DNA from: Adiantum capillus-veneris
Taxonomy: Eukaryota; Streptophyta; Polypodiopsida; Polypodiales; Pteridaceae
DNA length: 64,000 bases
Direction: 5' to 3'
Assembly (NCBI GenBank): GCA_014529385.2
Contig: CM043949.1
Location: 110,697,977-110,761,976, forward strand
Below are positions 1-9,888 of the stretch, in pieces. The notes beneath the pieces are model-generated. The model saw nothing but the letters and a program-made list of their open reading frames with translations, was not told the origin of the DNA and did no database searches. Both the position numbers and the translations under genes were made by a program. The stretch's first letter is position 1; every line of letters begins with the position of its first letter.

Positions 1-717
1 GAAGATAATTTAGCGATGAGTCAAAACGGAAGAAGGGGTGAAGATATTGTGTCAGAGACTAACTCCAAGGAGGTTTTTGAGCAGTCGGTTACAAGTGACC
101 GGGAGCATACCTACCAGGATGATTTGGAAAGGGAATTAGACACCATATTTGAGAGGTATGCAAAGTTTTATGCTATAAAGCTGGAGAGGTATTTGGTAAA
201 AGGTGAGAGGATTGATGAGAGGTTTACCATGCACATTTCTGAGGTTTCTCTCGATGTTGAGAAAGGCTATCTAGAGGATTCTTTTGAGAATGAAGATGTA
301 GATTCAGACTTCTATGCGAAAGAGGTACATATGGATTTACAGGTTGGTCAGAAGATTGAAGTGCAGTTTCAAAAATCTTTCAAGTATATTACAGGAAGCC
401 TGGAAGTGTTTTTTGAAGAGGAGGATGAGGAACTTATGTCTCTACGTCATGAAGATTTTGCGCATAATGAAGATTTGTTACAGATGTTTTGGAGACAGAT
501 GTATATAAAAATTCCTTCTGATCCGAGAGCAATTAAAAGATGCGTAGAATCTCAATGCTTAGTACAATACAAGTTTTTGAGTTACCCATATGATCCTGGA
601 GGAGGTCATGGGATGACAGGGGATACAATTGCTTTCACAAGTTACCATGAGGTTGGCACATGCAGGAGGATGTGCAGGTTTAGAGGGGGTGGATGTCGTG
701 CTGTGACACGTACATAG
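1..717 (+). CDS. Unrecognised acidic ORF, open at window start
   Basis: The frame is open from the first base to a TAG at 715-717; the first in-window ATG is at 16, but the gene may begin outside the window. The product is at least 233 residues, strongly acidic (runs such as FEEEDEEL and ENEDVDSD) and mostly soluble, with no membrane segment or signal peptide visible. A glycine-rich turn (YDPGGGHGMTG) near residue 200 is followed by an arginine/cysteine-rich tail that may be read-through past the natural end. I recognise no domain. It lies beside LTR-element debris, so an accessory ORF of a retroelement or a captured exon are both possible. Codon use is not obviously non-coding. Confidence 0.4.
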   Translation, partial: EDNLAMSQNGRRGEDIVSETNSKEVFEQSVTSDREHTYQDDLERELDTIFERYAKFYAIKLERYLVKGERIDERFTMHISEVSLDVEKGYLEDSFENEDVDSDFYAKEVHMDLQVGQKIEVQFQKSFKYITGSLEVFFEEEDEELMSLRHEDFAHNEDLLQMFWRQMYIKIPSDPRAIKRCVESQCLVQYKFLSYPYDPGGGHGMTGDTIAFTSYHEVGTCRRMCRFRGGGCRAVTRT

Positions 718-1518
718 TGAGAACGCATCCTACAAGAGTTATCTTGTAAAGTTTTAGATACATAATTATCTTTCCTATAATGTACACATGCATATTTAAG
801 TATAATAATAAGCCTTCTATCTCATCCTATTATTTTTCTCAAGGATAACCTATTCTTACTTTACCATCAGAAAATACTATGGGAAAAGCATCAATAGCTC
901 CGCCTCTTTAACTTGGGGCAAAAAGCATTGATTCTTTATTTATACTATCTCATTATCATCTCACACCCTAGCTAGATCCTGTATCTAGGGTAAACTCCAA
1001 TATATATATATTCTATGTATTTTTCATATTTTTCTCATATTTCTTTTTAAATAGCTACTAGGAGGGAATCAAATCCTAGTGGGACACTTGGTGGCCTGAT
1101 TTCAAAGATACACTTATTTTAATGCATTATTGCAAGCATGATTACAAAACTTTGTCAAAGAGCAATGTCATGCTTTCATATGGCATGAGGTGTCCTTTGG
1201 AATCAAATGAAAATCTAAGCTAAGGGGACCACAGGAAGACTTTTGCTGCCAGAAATGGACCCTATTTTGATGAATTTTTTACACAAGGTTCCAATTTGAA
1301 TTGGAAAATGATTTTAAAATGAAAATCATAGCTAATGAGCTGAAGTTTCTGCCCATATTTTTACTTTTTTATTTGGAGCCACGGTTGAGGAGATATGATC
1401 AAAATACTGGACCTCAGTCTGCCCACATAATGCAGGGACAGCTCATTTCCAACTTTTCCAATTCCTGTTCACACTGGCTCCTCTCTTCTTGTGTAAATCC
1501 TTGGGGGTTCCCTTCACC

Positions 1519-1526
1519 TATAAAAG
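1519..1526 (+). promoter_or_regulatory. Candidate TATA box (TATAAAAG)
   Basis: TATAAAAG within CACCTATAAAAGGGGAC, followed about 30 bases on by an A/C-rich start region. It would drive plus-strand transcription toward the two small ORFs at 2089-2516, or be the promoter of a decayed LTR. Confidence 0.35.
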
Positions 1527-1864
1527 GGGACCTCTTCTTCCTTGAAAAGAACTCAAGCATTCAAGCTATTGATGAGAAGAATTCTTGAGGGAGTGAGTAG
1601 TAATGCTTAATTGTACTTAGCCATTAACATAAGCCCAAGCCTACACTTTCTCCTAGAGGAAGACTAGAAATTCTTGTATGCTATCCTTGGAAGATCAACT
1701 CTAATCAAAGAAGGTCTTGCACTTGGCGTATCAATCAAAGTGGAGTTCTCCCCTCTTCTTCTCTCTCCATCAATAATGGTGCCAAAGGGTTTGTCAAGTA
1801 AGATGTGTTCTACATTGATGTTTTCTTGATTTCTTGTTGTTTTCTTTTTCATCTCTAATCCAAC

Positions 1865-1890
1865 ATATATATATATATATATATATATAT
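1865..1890. repeat. (AT)n microsatellite
   Basis: Thirteen or so AT units in a row. No further meaning is apparent. Confidence 0.9.
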
Positions 1891-2088
1891 CTAATCTCAT
1901 CTCCTTAACCAAACCTATCTCTCTCACTCTTAGTAATTCATCCTCTCTACAAATTTTAGGTTCTCTTTGCTACAGGTACATCTCTCCCCGCAGTATCCTT
2001 ATTGCCTACGGGCAAGAATAGGGCTTGGGAGGGAAAATTCTCATCTCTTCACTTCTCTCATATCTACATTTCTCACCTACTATCGTAG

Positions 2089-2307
2089 ATGAATAACCCA
2101 CATGATGATCATTTCTATCGCTTTCACTCTGTACGATCTATTAGAATTAACGTATGGATTAGCCAAAAAATACACTTTCAACAACGTATAGTGTTTCTCT
2201 TTGGCCCAAAAAGGCTTAATGAAATACTTCTATCACCGGATCCCATCATACTACCTCTCATAGACTATAACTTTTCTTTTGACGTAAGCGTAGTTATCTT
2301 GCTATGA
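2089..2307 (+). CDS. Small ORF, first of a similar tandem pair
   Basis: 72 codons. It is unrecognised, but its C-terminal part aligns without long gaps to the next ORF: F-Q near residue 30, LF, RLN, ILP-I-Y and a S-x-DV ending. Its TGA overlaps the ATG of the next ORF (ATGA at 2304-2307). DNA identity between the two is much lower than the protein pattern would suggest for a recent duplication. It could be an old internal duplication inside one former coding region, or chance. No start context or promoter singles it out. Confidence 0.25.
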   Translation: MNNPHDDHFYRFHSVRSIRINVWISQKIHFQQRIVFLFGPKRLNEILLSPDPIILPLIDYNFSFDVSVVILL

Positions 2308-2516
2308 ACCAAGAGGATTTGTACACACAATTAATCCCAATCACTAGACAAAATATATATATTATGGTAAGCACAAAGCTACAATTCCAAAGAACAATTC
2401 GTAGCCTATTTTGTCAGTCAAGATTGAATGCCATTAACTCATTTATTAACCATTTCATATTACCCATGATACGATATGACCATAGCCTTGATGTTTTCAT
2501 TTTCGTATTGTTTTGA
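2304..2516 (+). CDS. Small ORF, second of a similar tandem pair
   Basis: 70 codons ending in TGA. It shares with the preceding ORF an F-Q...LF...RLN...ILPxIxY...S-x-DV order and a hydrophobic C-terminus. I recognise no domain. The two frames differ, so the pair is not one ORF broken by a stop. Expression is unproven. Confidence 0.25.
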   Translation: MNQEDLYTQLIPITRQNIYIMVSTKLQFQRTIRSLFCQSRLNAINSFINHFILPMIRYDHSLDVFIFVLF

Positions 2517-3148
2517 CATTCTCTTTTGTGTTCTTTCTTTGTGTGTGTGAGTGCAAGAGAGAAAGAGTGAATCTTCTTTGATTGCACTTCTTTACAAACC
2601 CTAGTCTTCATGGCATCTATGGTTTAACTCCTTCATATAGTTTTTGTTGAGTTCTCTCACAAACTCTCACAGCCATAAGCCCGGTGCTTTCCTGGCAAGA
2701 CCGCAAATTTCTCGACAACGCGTAGGATGTCTTTTTGGCCTGTTTGACCCCAGACTTGACCCAAAGCTTCCCCTTGATGTCAGCAACCCAGTGGTATGGT
2801 CAGATTTTGGTTTGGATTTCAAAAGACCCCAATTTTAGCTGTTCTAGTCTTTTTCAGTCAAAAGTGCTAGAGTCTACTTAGGACCCCCGTTTCTCCCCCA
2901 AATGAGATGAAAACTCTCTTAGTCACTCAATATATCATGTAGATCATGCTCCTGCAGCCATCCTATGGTTTTGGTCTTGGAATAATGCCTTGGCACAATT
3001 TGGGTAGGATGTCTTACAATTTCAGTCTATCTGGCCTTATCCTGTCAAGATATGGTCAAGTTCCCGCTTCCAGATAAAAATAGGGTAAAACCTACCTTCT
3101 AAACACACTGGTAACCTCAGATTTTCAAAAAAATGCCAATACCACCCT

Positions 3149-3176
3149 GTAGACATCCTACGTGTAGGATGTCTAC
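3149..3176. repeat. 28-bp palindrome, one central mismatch
   Basis: Left half GTAGACATCCTACG, right half TGTAGGATGTCTAC. They are complementary except for the innermost base pair. It is one of two related palindromes in the element B leader. Confidence 0.85.
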
Positions 3177-3439
3177 TGCTGATTTTTTGAGACTGAAGTG
3201 TCTCTGATGCTTCCTTATGCTCTCAGCAAGTGCAAGTATGCTTCACAATTGCAAAAACATGCAAAAATCACTCAATTAAGCCTTTGCTGAAATTTTACGT
3301 TTTTTGACTCCGCCTTTTGGCAGTTGGTCAACAAAAATAGGGAAAAACACCCAAGTCAATATGTTACTAGGGTAAAATCTACCCTCTGAACCCACTGGTG
3401 CAGTCAGAATTTTCAAATTTGGTCTCCAGAACCCCCTTG

Positions 3440-3463
3440 AGACATCCTACGCGTAGGATGTCT
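3440..3463. repeat. 24-bp perfect palindrome centred on CG|CG
   Basis: Half-site AGACATCCTACG is followed directly by its exact reverse complement. The same half-site recurs singly at 2718-2732 and 3004-3014, and inside the LTR at 4361-4372. Confidence 0.9.
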
Positions 3464-3990
3464 ATGTTTACAGAATTGCAAGTTTTCTTCACAGAACCCT
3501 TGCAAATGCTGTTTTATATGCATGCACAGCATCAGATAGTCATACAAAAATATCCACAAAAGCTTGTTTAATGCATTTTTACCCTCAAAAGCACACTTTT
3601 TTGTGATTTCAAATGCAATCAAGCACTTTAGCAAATAATTCAATGTGAATAGCTCTAGATCAGAATCGGATCACTTACCTAAAGCTACTCCTACAAATCA
3701 TATGGGGTTTTGCATCTATGAGTAGAAAAACGCTTCACTGCCAACCATGGACTAGTAAACGATTTTATCACCTCACAAATCACTCGGCCACCAACAACTA
3801 CTCTAATCCACAAATCCTAACTAAACCTATCTAGTCGCAGACCCTCGGCAAGACACACGCTTTCTGGCTATCCACTTGATCACGGAATATCCTCTTTCGG
3901 ATCCACTTAACAAAAACGCTTTCTTTAGCCGAAACTAAATCAAGCAACCATCACATGAGTGTTAGTAGGAAACCTACTTAGGTCCTTGTG

Positions 3991-4008
3991 TCCCCGGCAG
4001 CGGCGCCA
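3991..4008 (-). promoter_or_regulatory. Primer-binding site, tRNA-Asp type (element B)
   Basis: Read on the minus strand this is TGGCGCCGCTGCCGGGGA, complementary to the CCA-bearing 3' end of plant tRNA-Asp with one mismatch. It sits one base from the LTR edge, as expected for minus-strand DNA priming. Athila-group elements use this tRNA. Confidence 0.75.
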
Positions 4009-4009
4009 A

Positions 4010-4966
4010 TGTTGGACGGGAGAGACTCACACACCCATGAAGTGCATGCAAACACTACCTAGATCAACATAATGTCAATCGAGGACACAGATGACACGAT
4101 AGGCACACGGAGGAAATCTCTCTAGCTTGTCAGGCTGAGACCATCCTACACATACAACACTCAGGAAGGCCAACTAAACCACAATCAAGAACCTCACTGC
4201 TCTCAACTACACCACCTAGCCACATACACACATACGGAAGGTAACTCACCTAATCATGCCAGATTCATACGAAACTTAAGGAACACCATCCCCTCACTAG
4301 GATACACCTGTTCCTAAGCTTCTACACTCAAAACCCTCACTCTAAACTCATCTGCGGAAAACGCGTAGGATGATAGAGCCGAATTTTGAAAGTGCCCAAA
4401 ACTGAAATTTATGAATACCTATGCGTAGCTTATGTCGCCACGATTCTATAGACTACTAGCACGCAGAAAACAGACATCGTTTGATACACTTACGGCCACA
4501 AATAGCTCGTAGATGCGTCGGCGTGTGCGCTTCTTCTCGCGTGGAATGCTTGGCGTGGTCGCGTAGCTCTCCTCGAGCCTACAACAATGGTGCAGTCGGA
4601 TCTCCAATGTGTTGAGCGAGACTGGCGTAGCGAGAGGATGAAGCTCACGTTCACTCTCTTTCTCTCTCACACACAGTAGACGGCAACGCTAAAGTTTGAT
4701 TATGATTAAAGTCTCCTTTACAAAATGACCTAGGTACCTTATATACTAAGGCTACCTTAGGTTTAACCAAAAATGCGGTTGAAAGGGTCAAATGTCTTTG
4801 TATTTACAATCTGGAAGTGCCATTGCACCCCGGCTTCTGAAACTAGAATAACTACTCATTACAAATGACGTTTATATCCATAATCCGTAGCATTTCATAA
4901 CTCGCAAAAGATAAGACTTTGGTATGAAACTTGAGTTATGTTGTGTTGTTGACCCAGCGGTCAACA
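4010..4966 (-). repeat. 5' LTR of Ty3-type element B (957 bp)
   Basis: On the plus strand it begins TGTTGGAC beside the primer site and ends GGTCAACA, so the termini are short inverted repeats. A minus-strand TATA box lies at 4738-4745. The edge away from the primer site is a hairpin (GTTGTTGACC-CAGC-GGTCAACAAC). It abuts the gag of element A at 4967, so B appears to have inserted into A. The expected target copy is ACTAT (4967-4971), but the other end of B is not in view, so this cannot be confirmed. Confidence 0.6.
4738..4745 (-). promoter_or_regulatory. Candidate LTR TATA box (element B)
   Basis: TATATAAG on the minus strand inside the LTR, upstream of the primer site in the sense of transcription. 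Confidence 0.4.
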
Positions 4967-6387
4967 ACTATAGAGTATAGCATGAAGTTCTTTGTTTAGC
5001 AGTCCCTCCAGAAACAAAGATACAAGTTGTTCTTCTGTAGGTATCTCCAGCTCTGGACATCTGGCAATGCATTGTTTCATTCGAGTTGCACAATCCCTAA
5101 CAAACTCACCATGTTTCTGTTTAAAGCTGTAGATTTGAGCACCGTATTATGTTTGATCCCTGTTTTGAAATAAGCACCTACAAATCCTTGAGCTAATGTG
5201 TTCAAGTCCATGATTGACCTTGGTGGAATGTTTCGGAACCATGTTAATGCTTTTCCTTCTAATTTCATTCCAAACCCCTCGAATTGAGTATGGAAATCAA
5301 ATATACGTTCTGCTCTTAGCACTTGCTTAAAGCTTGTTAAGTGGCTGTATGGATCCCCTGATCCACTGTATTTTATGACGCATTTTTGAAAATCAGCTGG
5401 TTTGACGCGTGTGTTTGGTTCAACTCCAGGTCTTCTAGCAGTTGGTGTTGTTTCGAGTCCTTCAAACCAGTCTGTTGGAAATAGTGACTCATGTAGCCTT
5501 GGAGTGGCCTTAGTGTCACCCGGTTTTCTACGTGATGAGGTGGTTTCTAGTTTCTTTAAATTACTCTCAGATGATCTCTCACGGTGTTCATCTCTTGGAA
5601 TTGTCTCTGGTCCTTGTCCCAATATCCAATCCCGTATGGAATACCTTTGGTATTTGGTTTGTTCTACCTCCTCAGGAGTCATCATAACAAAGTTGTTGTT
5701 ATAACAATCCCTAAATAGGTAGGTTGGTAGGTCCGTTGATCCCTTATCTTTGATCTTGAAGATATAAATGATCTTCATGGCCCTTAGTTGTCCTGGTCTG
5801 GCATGCAAAGTCCATAAAAGATCTTTTATGTTTCTATCTTCCCAACAATAGACCCCGATCCTAGGATTATCCATACTAAGCCGTTTCAAAGGCTTCAAGT
5901 CTACTTAATCGTATCCCTTGAATTCTAAAGTTGGTGGTCCTTCTTTTGCTGACATACCTGGGATTATGGTGTTTACTTCTAACCCCCATTTGTCTATCAC
6001 GTCAGGGTTTTCGACTTGTAAAGACCGAGTTCCGTTTCGATCCATGTACATTTTTCCTTGTTTGTTTGCCCTAATCTCCTCTTCGAACTCAATACCATGG
6101 TCATCAATGTGAATAGCATACTCCTCGTTAGGGTCTAAGTAAACCTGGGCTCCATGACGATTAGTCTTGTAAAAAGAGAGTATATGCTTATAGCGCATTG
6201 TTCCGATTTCCGAGTGAGTCAAGTAAGAAGACATTTCGGATGTTGAGTCTGAAAAAGTGTATGAGACTTCTTCAAGAATTGTGTGCAAGGAATTGCCTTG
6301 ATTCACGCTTTCTTCGGTGGATACTCTACTAGAGGTTTCTCCGAGTATGCCCTGATTTCCTAGTATACGACCAGATCTAAGGTTCAT
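4967..6387 (-). pseudogene. gag: Retrotransposon gag (element A), broken
   Basis: A capsid-type gag polyprotein would form the particle that holds the element RNA. The N-terminus starts MNLRSGRILG at 6387. A single TAA at 5905-5907 interrupts an otherwise continuous frame, and a frameshift near 5130 moves the reading into another frame that stays open to the LTR edge at 4967. The middle has the typical Ty3 gag signature: a G-x-x-DP-x-x-HL-x-x-F pattern (SGSGDPYSHLTSF), then KALTWF and a conserved arginine-led helix (RDCATRMKQC after the shift). The zinc knuckle and everything downstream are missing because element B is inserted here. It is non-functional as it stands. Confidence 0.75.
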
Positions 6388-6429
6388 ATAGACTTATGAA
6401 GCCCTGGATAGAGTACTCACCTTTGGATT

Positions 6430-6434
6430 GACTT
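6430..6434. repeat. Target-site duplication GACTT (left, copia 1)
   Basis: GACTT immediately before the LTR start at 6435; the matching copy follows the element at 12657-12661. Five bases is the usual size for copia integrase. Confidence 0.85.
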
Positions 6435-6662
6435 TGTTACCATATACATGTGGTAATGATGTGTGTGAACACACTAGGATCGTCGGAGCATTTTTTCCTT
6501 CTTTAGGAGAATTTTCCCCCCGAGGATTGTATATACGTCCATCACTTTAGGGCTATCTATCTTTCCATTGCACACTAAGTAACACACTCTCTATTGTGTG
6601 CCTTGAGCTTCCTTTCATCTTCTCCAAGCTGTGTGCGTTTCTCTGCAACCCTAATTCCAACA
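6435..6662 (+). repeat. 5' LTR of copia 1 (228 bp)
   Basis: TGTTACCATATACATGTGGT at the start and CTAATTCCAACA at the end; same length as the copia 2 5' LTR. Carries an internal TGTATATACG promoter-like segment and a CT-rich transcribed part. Confidence 0.9.
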
Positions 6663-6664
6663 AT

Positions 6665-6679
6665 TGGTATCAGAGCAGG
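6665..6679 (+). promoter_or_regulatory. Primer-binding site, initiator tRNA-Met (copia 1)
   Basis: TGGTATCAGAGCAGG two bases after the LTR, the standard plant copia primer site complementary to the 3' end of initiator tRNA-Met. Confidence 0.9.
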
Positions 6680-7033
6680 TTATGTCCTCCCGAGCTTAGT
6701 CGCTAGCTGCTCCAGCACACGCCTGCTCACTTTCTCCAATTACAGTGAGGTATGGCAAGCATTTGTAGGTTGACAAATATTTTGGGAGTGCTTGTAGAGC
6801 TTAGTCTGCTCAGATTTCTAATTCGGGTTAATTTCGGCCTCCGTTTCCACTACAGGCAGGTCTGCACAGGTAATTTTGTCATATTGTGCAGAATTTTTGT
6901 CAGTGCCGATTTCTTCATTACAGGTGCCTTACAGTCTTCTACGGTTTGTGCTATATAGCACGTGTTGTTCCCGCTCCGTTTCTCCTATTTTTGGGCAATT
7001 TTCACATCAAATGCAACATTAATGTCTTCAGGA

Positions 7034-9613
7034 TGTTTGCTGCTAAGGACAGGTTGGATGGGGACAATTACCCTATGTGGGCTTATATGATGCAACACGT
7101 TCTTGTATCAAAGGGCGTCTGGAATATTGTGCAGGGCATTGATGTACGTCCTGGTTGTGAGGATGTAGGCGATGTTGAGGATGTTGCAGGTCTTGTGCAA
7201 GGATTGCTGCTATTAGAGTTGTTTTGTCTACGGTAGAACAAGCTTGTTGGGATGTAAAGGATGCGTAGGCTCATGCATTGATTGCTTTGTCTTTGAAGGG
7301 AACCATTGTTCCTCACATCCGTTCAGCAAAATCTGCAAAACAGGCTTGGGATTTTTTGGATGGTCTTTATGCAAGTCGCCATGAGGCTAAAATTGCTTTG
7401 CTGCGTAAAGAGCTGGAGTCGAAGATTATGCATGAGGAAGATGATATGGACACTTTCCTTGCTAGTGTCAAGGACATCAATGAGCAACTTATTTCTGCAG
7501 GTGAAGTCATTTATGACAGTTCCCTTGTGTAGACTGTTCTTAATGCCTTACCAGATTCTTACTAGACTTTTGCTAGTACTTGGAGACTTATGACCCAAGG
7601 AAATCCTGAAGTTGTCAAGTTTGATGCATTATGCACATTGCTGTTGCAAAAGTCACTTTCTAGGAAAAATAGGACTAGCACTGTGCAGTTGAACAAGCTT
7701 TTATTGCTTCTCAGAGAAATGGTGGTAACAACAATACAACCACTTCTTATGGTTCTGCTGCGAGTGGAATTTTTTTTGTTCCTAATGCTTCTACTGGCAG
7801 CAATTCGTGTGGAAATTCTGGTGATAAGGGCAAAAAGAAAATGCGTTGCCATTATGGTAAAGCTAATGATCACTTGATCAAGTCGTGTCCTAAGTTGAAG
7901 GCCAAAGAGGCTAAGAAGAAAGAGGGTGGTTCCACTGCAAATGCTGGTTCCACTACAAATGTAGCCATTGTTGAGTCTTCTATGAAAGGAGACTGTGTTG
8001 CTGGTGTTGATGAAGAATGGGCTTTTAGCGCAGAGTGCACTTACAATCCTGCTGTCCATGATGCATGCTTGTCAGTTGTTGCAGACTCAAATGTGTGGTA
8101 TTTTGACAGTGGTGCTACAAAGCACATTACCTCACATCGTGAATTGTTCACCTCTCTCCAGTCTGCCCCTGATGGGAATTCAGTCACTTGTGCCAACAAT
8201 GCCTCTTATCCGGTTCAGGGAGTTGGAAAGATTGTGCTTACTGCTGCAAATGGCATTCCTTCCCACTTGTTGATGCACTTTATGTACCTGGGATCAAGAA
8301 GAGTCTCTTATTTGTATCCGCACTTGCTAGACTTGGACTTGTAGTCTAATTTGTGGATGACAGATGTACAGTCCATGATCTCATTTTTGGTGATGAAATT
8401 GTTGTATCTAGCCTTTTGTGCCGCGGCCTATATAAGCTCACTTTGTACGACAAGTGTGGAATTTTTGTTGCAAATGCTGTTGTAGATTCAAGGGCTATTT
8501 CAGATGCAAAACTTTGGCATGCATGTTTTGGTTATCTGAATTTTGCCAGTTTGCTGCGTTTGCTGAAATCTGATATGGTTGCTTCTTTGCCGCCTCTTGA
8601 AGCACCTGTCAAACATGTTTGTGAAGGCTGTATTTTGGGTAAGATGCAGCATTCTAAGTTTCCAAAGGATGGTTCAATTCGGGCCACATGCAGGTTGCAG
8701 CTTGTCCATAGTTATGTTTATGGGCCCATGCAAACTCCATCCTTGGGAAATTACCTTTACTTCATGACTTTCATTGATGATTACTCCAGGCATGCATGGG
8801 TATTTCCGCTTAAAGCCAAGCCCAAAGTTTTTATGTGCTTCAAACAATTTCTAGCTATGGCTGAAAATGTCTCGAAATGTACTATGGGCACCCATCGTTC
8901 CAATCGAGGGGGGGAGTATATGTCTCATGAATTCAATGCATTTTTGTCTAGTTGTGGGATAAAACACCAATGTACAGTGCCTTATACACCTCAGCAAAAT
9001 GGTGTTGCTGAGAGGAAAAACAGGTCACTTACGAAAATGGCACGATGTATGGTCAAAAGTCAAGCTTTTCCGCATTCTTTTTGGCTTGAGGCCATCATGT
9101 GTGCCACTTATGTACTTAACAGGTGTCCTACGAAAGCTTTGCAGTCTATTACTCCATATGAAGCATGGGATGATAGAAAGCCTTCTATTGAGCACATGCT
9201 TGTTTTTGGTTGTTTGGCATATGCTTTGGTGCCACAAGCACAGTGCAGAAAATTGGATGATAAGTCTATCAAATGTATTTTTGTTTGTTATAGTGCTGAA
9301 AGCAAAGGTTATAGGTTGTATCATTTGCAAACAAAACGTATTCTATTTTCACGAGATGTAGTGTTTGTGGAAGATTCTGTTCAGCCCTTGCTGTCATGTA
9401 CTAGAAACAGTAATGTAAGTTCAGAGGACATCTCGCATAAAGCACATTGAGGTGCATTACCACTATGTCTGGGAGAGGCTCTCAGCAGGAGAGATCAGCT
9501 TGGCTTATGTGCCAACACAGGACAACTTTGCAGATCTTTTCACAAAGGCATTGTCTCGTGAGAAGCTTGAAGCTTTCAGCAAAGCTTTGGGCTTGCTCCC
9601 CTTTGTGGACTGA
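7034..9613 (+). pseudogene. gag-pol: Ty1/copia gag-pol, decayed and lacking reverse transcriptase
   Basis: Starts MFAAKDRLDGDNYPMWAYMM, the UBN2-type copia gag. Stops and small frameshifts near 7190, 7266, 7530, 7563 and 8342 break it. Recognisable parts in order: gag, one CCHC zinc knuckle (near 7840-7890), the aspartic protease DSGATKHIT (about 8100-8130), GAG-pre-integrase, and integrase with THRSNRGGEY (second Asp replaced by Asn) and an intact QQNGVAERKNR catalytic Glu. At about 9420 the frame jumps to the last 60 codons of RNase H and the C-terminus (EISLAYVPTQDNFADLFTKAL). Reverse transcriptase (YVDD) is absent. Product inactive. Confidence 0.85.
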
Positions 9614-9683
9614 TCATGTCCTCAAGGCATGGCAGTTCCCTTTACTTAGGTGCCAGTTCTCGTTCACCGCTCAAGGGGAGATT

Positions 9684-9763
9684 TGTTACCATATATATGT
9701 GGTAGTGATGTGTGTGAACACACTAGGACCGCCGGGCATTTTTCCCTTCTTTAGGAGGTTTTT
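9684..9763 (+). repeat. Extra partial copy of LTR start
   Basis: The first 80 bp of the LTR (TGTTACCATATATATGTGG...GGAGGTTT) occur here, and a second LTR begins at once at 9764. A polypurine tract (AAGGGGAG, 9673-9680) lies just before it, so this copy sits at the normal 3' LTR position. It reads as a strand-transfer slip during reverse transcription or an LTR-to-LTR rearrangement. Confidence 0.75.
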
Positions 9764-9888
9764 TGTTACCATATACATGTGGTAGTGATGTGTGTGAACA
9801 CACTAGGACCGCCGGGGCATTTTTTCCCTCTTCAGGAGGTTTTTCTCCCAAGCTTTGTATATACGCCCATCACTCTAGGGCTATCTAT
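9764..9888 (+). repeat. 3' LTR of copia 1, left piece
   Basis: 125 bp from TGTTACCATATACATG to GGGCTATCTAT. The LTR resumes at 12552 after the nested insertion. CTAT at 9885-9888 is repeated at 12552-12555. Confidence 0.85.

Larger units (their letters stand above)
718..2088. other. AT-rich non-coding stretch with LTR-like promoter
   Basis: No credible gene is seen. The stretch holds a TATA box at 1519-1526 followed by a CT-rich leader and an (AT)n tract at 1865-1890. The order (AT-rich upstream part, TATA box, pyrimidine-rich transcribed part) resembles the U3-R-U5 order of an LTR, but I found no second copy and no primer-binding site, so the call is only tentative. Confidence 0.3.
2600..3990 (-). 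other. Leader (5' untranslated region) of Ty3-type element B
   Basis: This lies downstream (minus sense) of the element B primer site and has no long ORF. It contains two long palindromes (3149-3176 and 3440-3463) set in a loosely repeated unit of about 290 bases: a GGGTAAAA(C/T)CTACC motif precedes each. Single half-sites are at 2718-2732 and 3004-3014. Long non-coding leaders are usual in Athila/Tat-type Ty3 elements. No gag of element B is seen in the window, so the element is truncated or interrupted to the left. Confidence 0.5.

Noticed and set aside
3991-4008. A tRNA-Asp gene
   Set aside because: Only the 18-base acceptor-end complement is present beside an LTR edge; no cloverleaf.
4446-4670. 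74-codon minus-strand ORF in LTR B
   Set aside because: No homologous pattern, lies wholly inside an LTR and has low-complexity Arg/Glu segments.
7562-8059. 165-codon minus-strand ORF opposite copia 1 gag-pol
   Set aside because: Shadow of the gag/zinc-knuckle coding strand; the same shadow appears opposite copia 2 (50661-50915).
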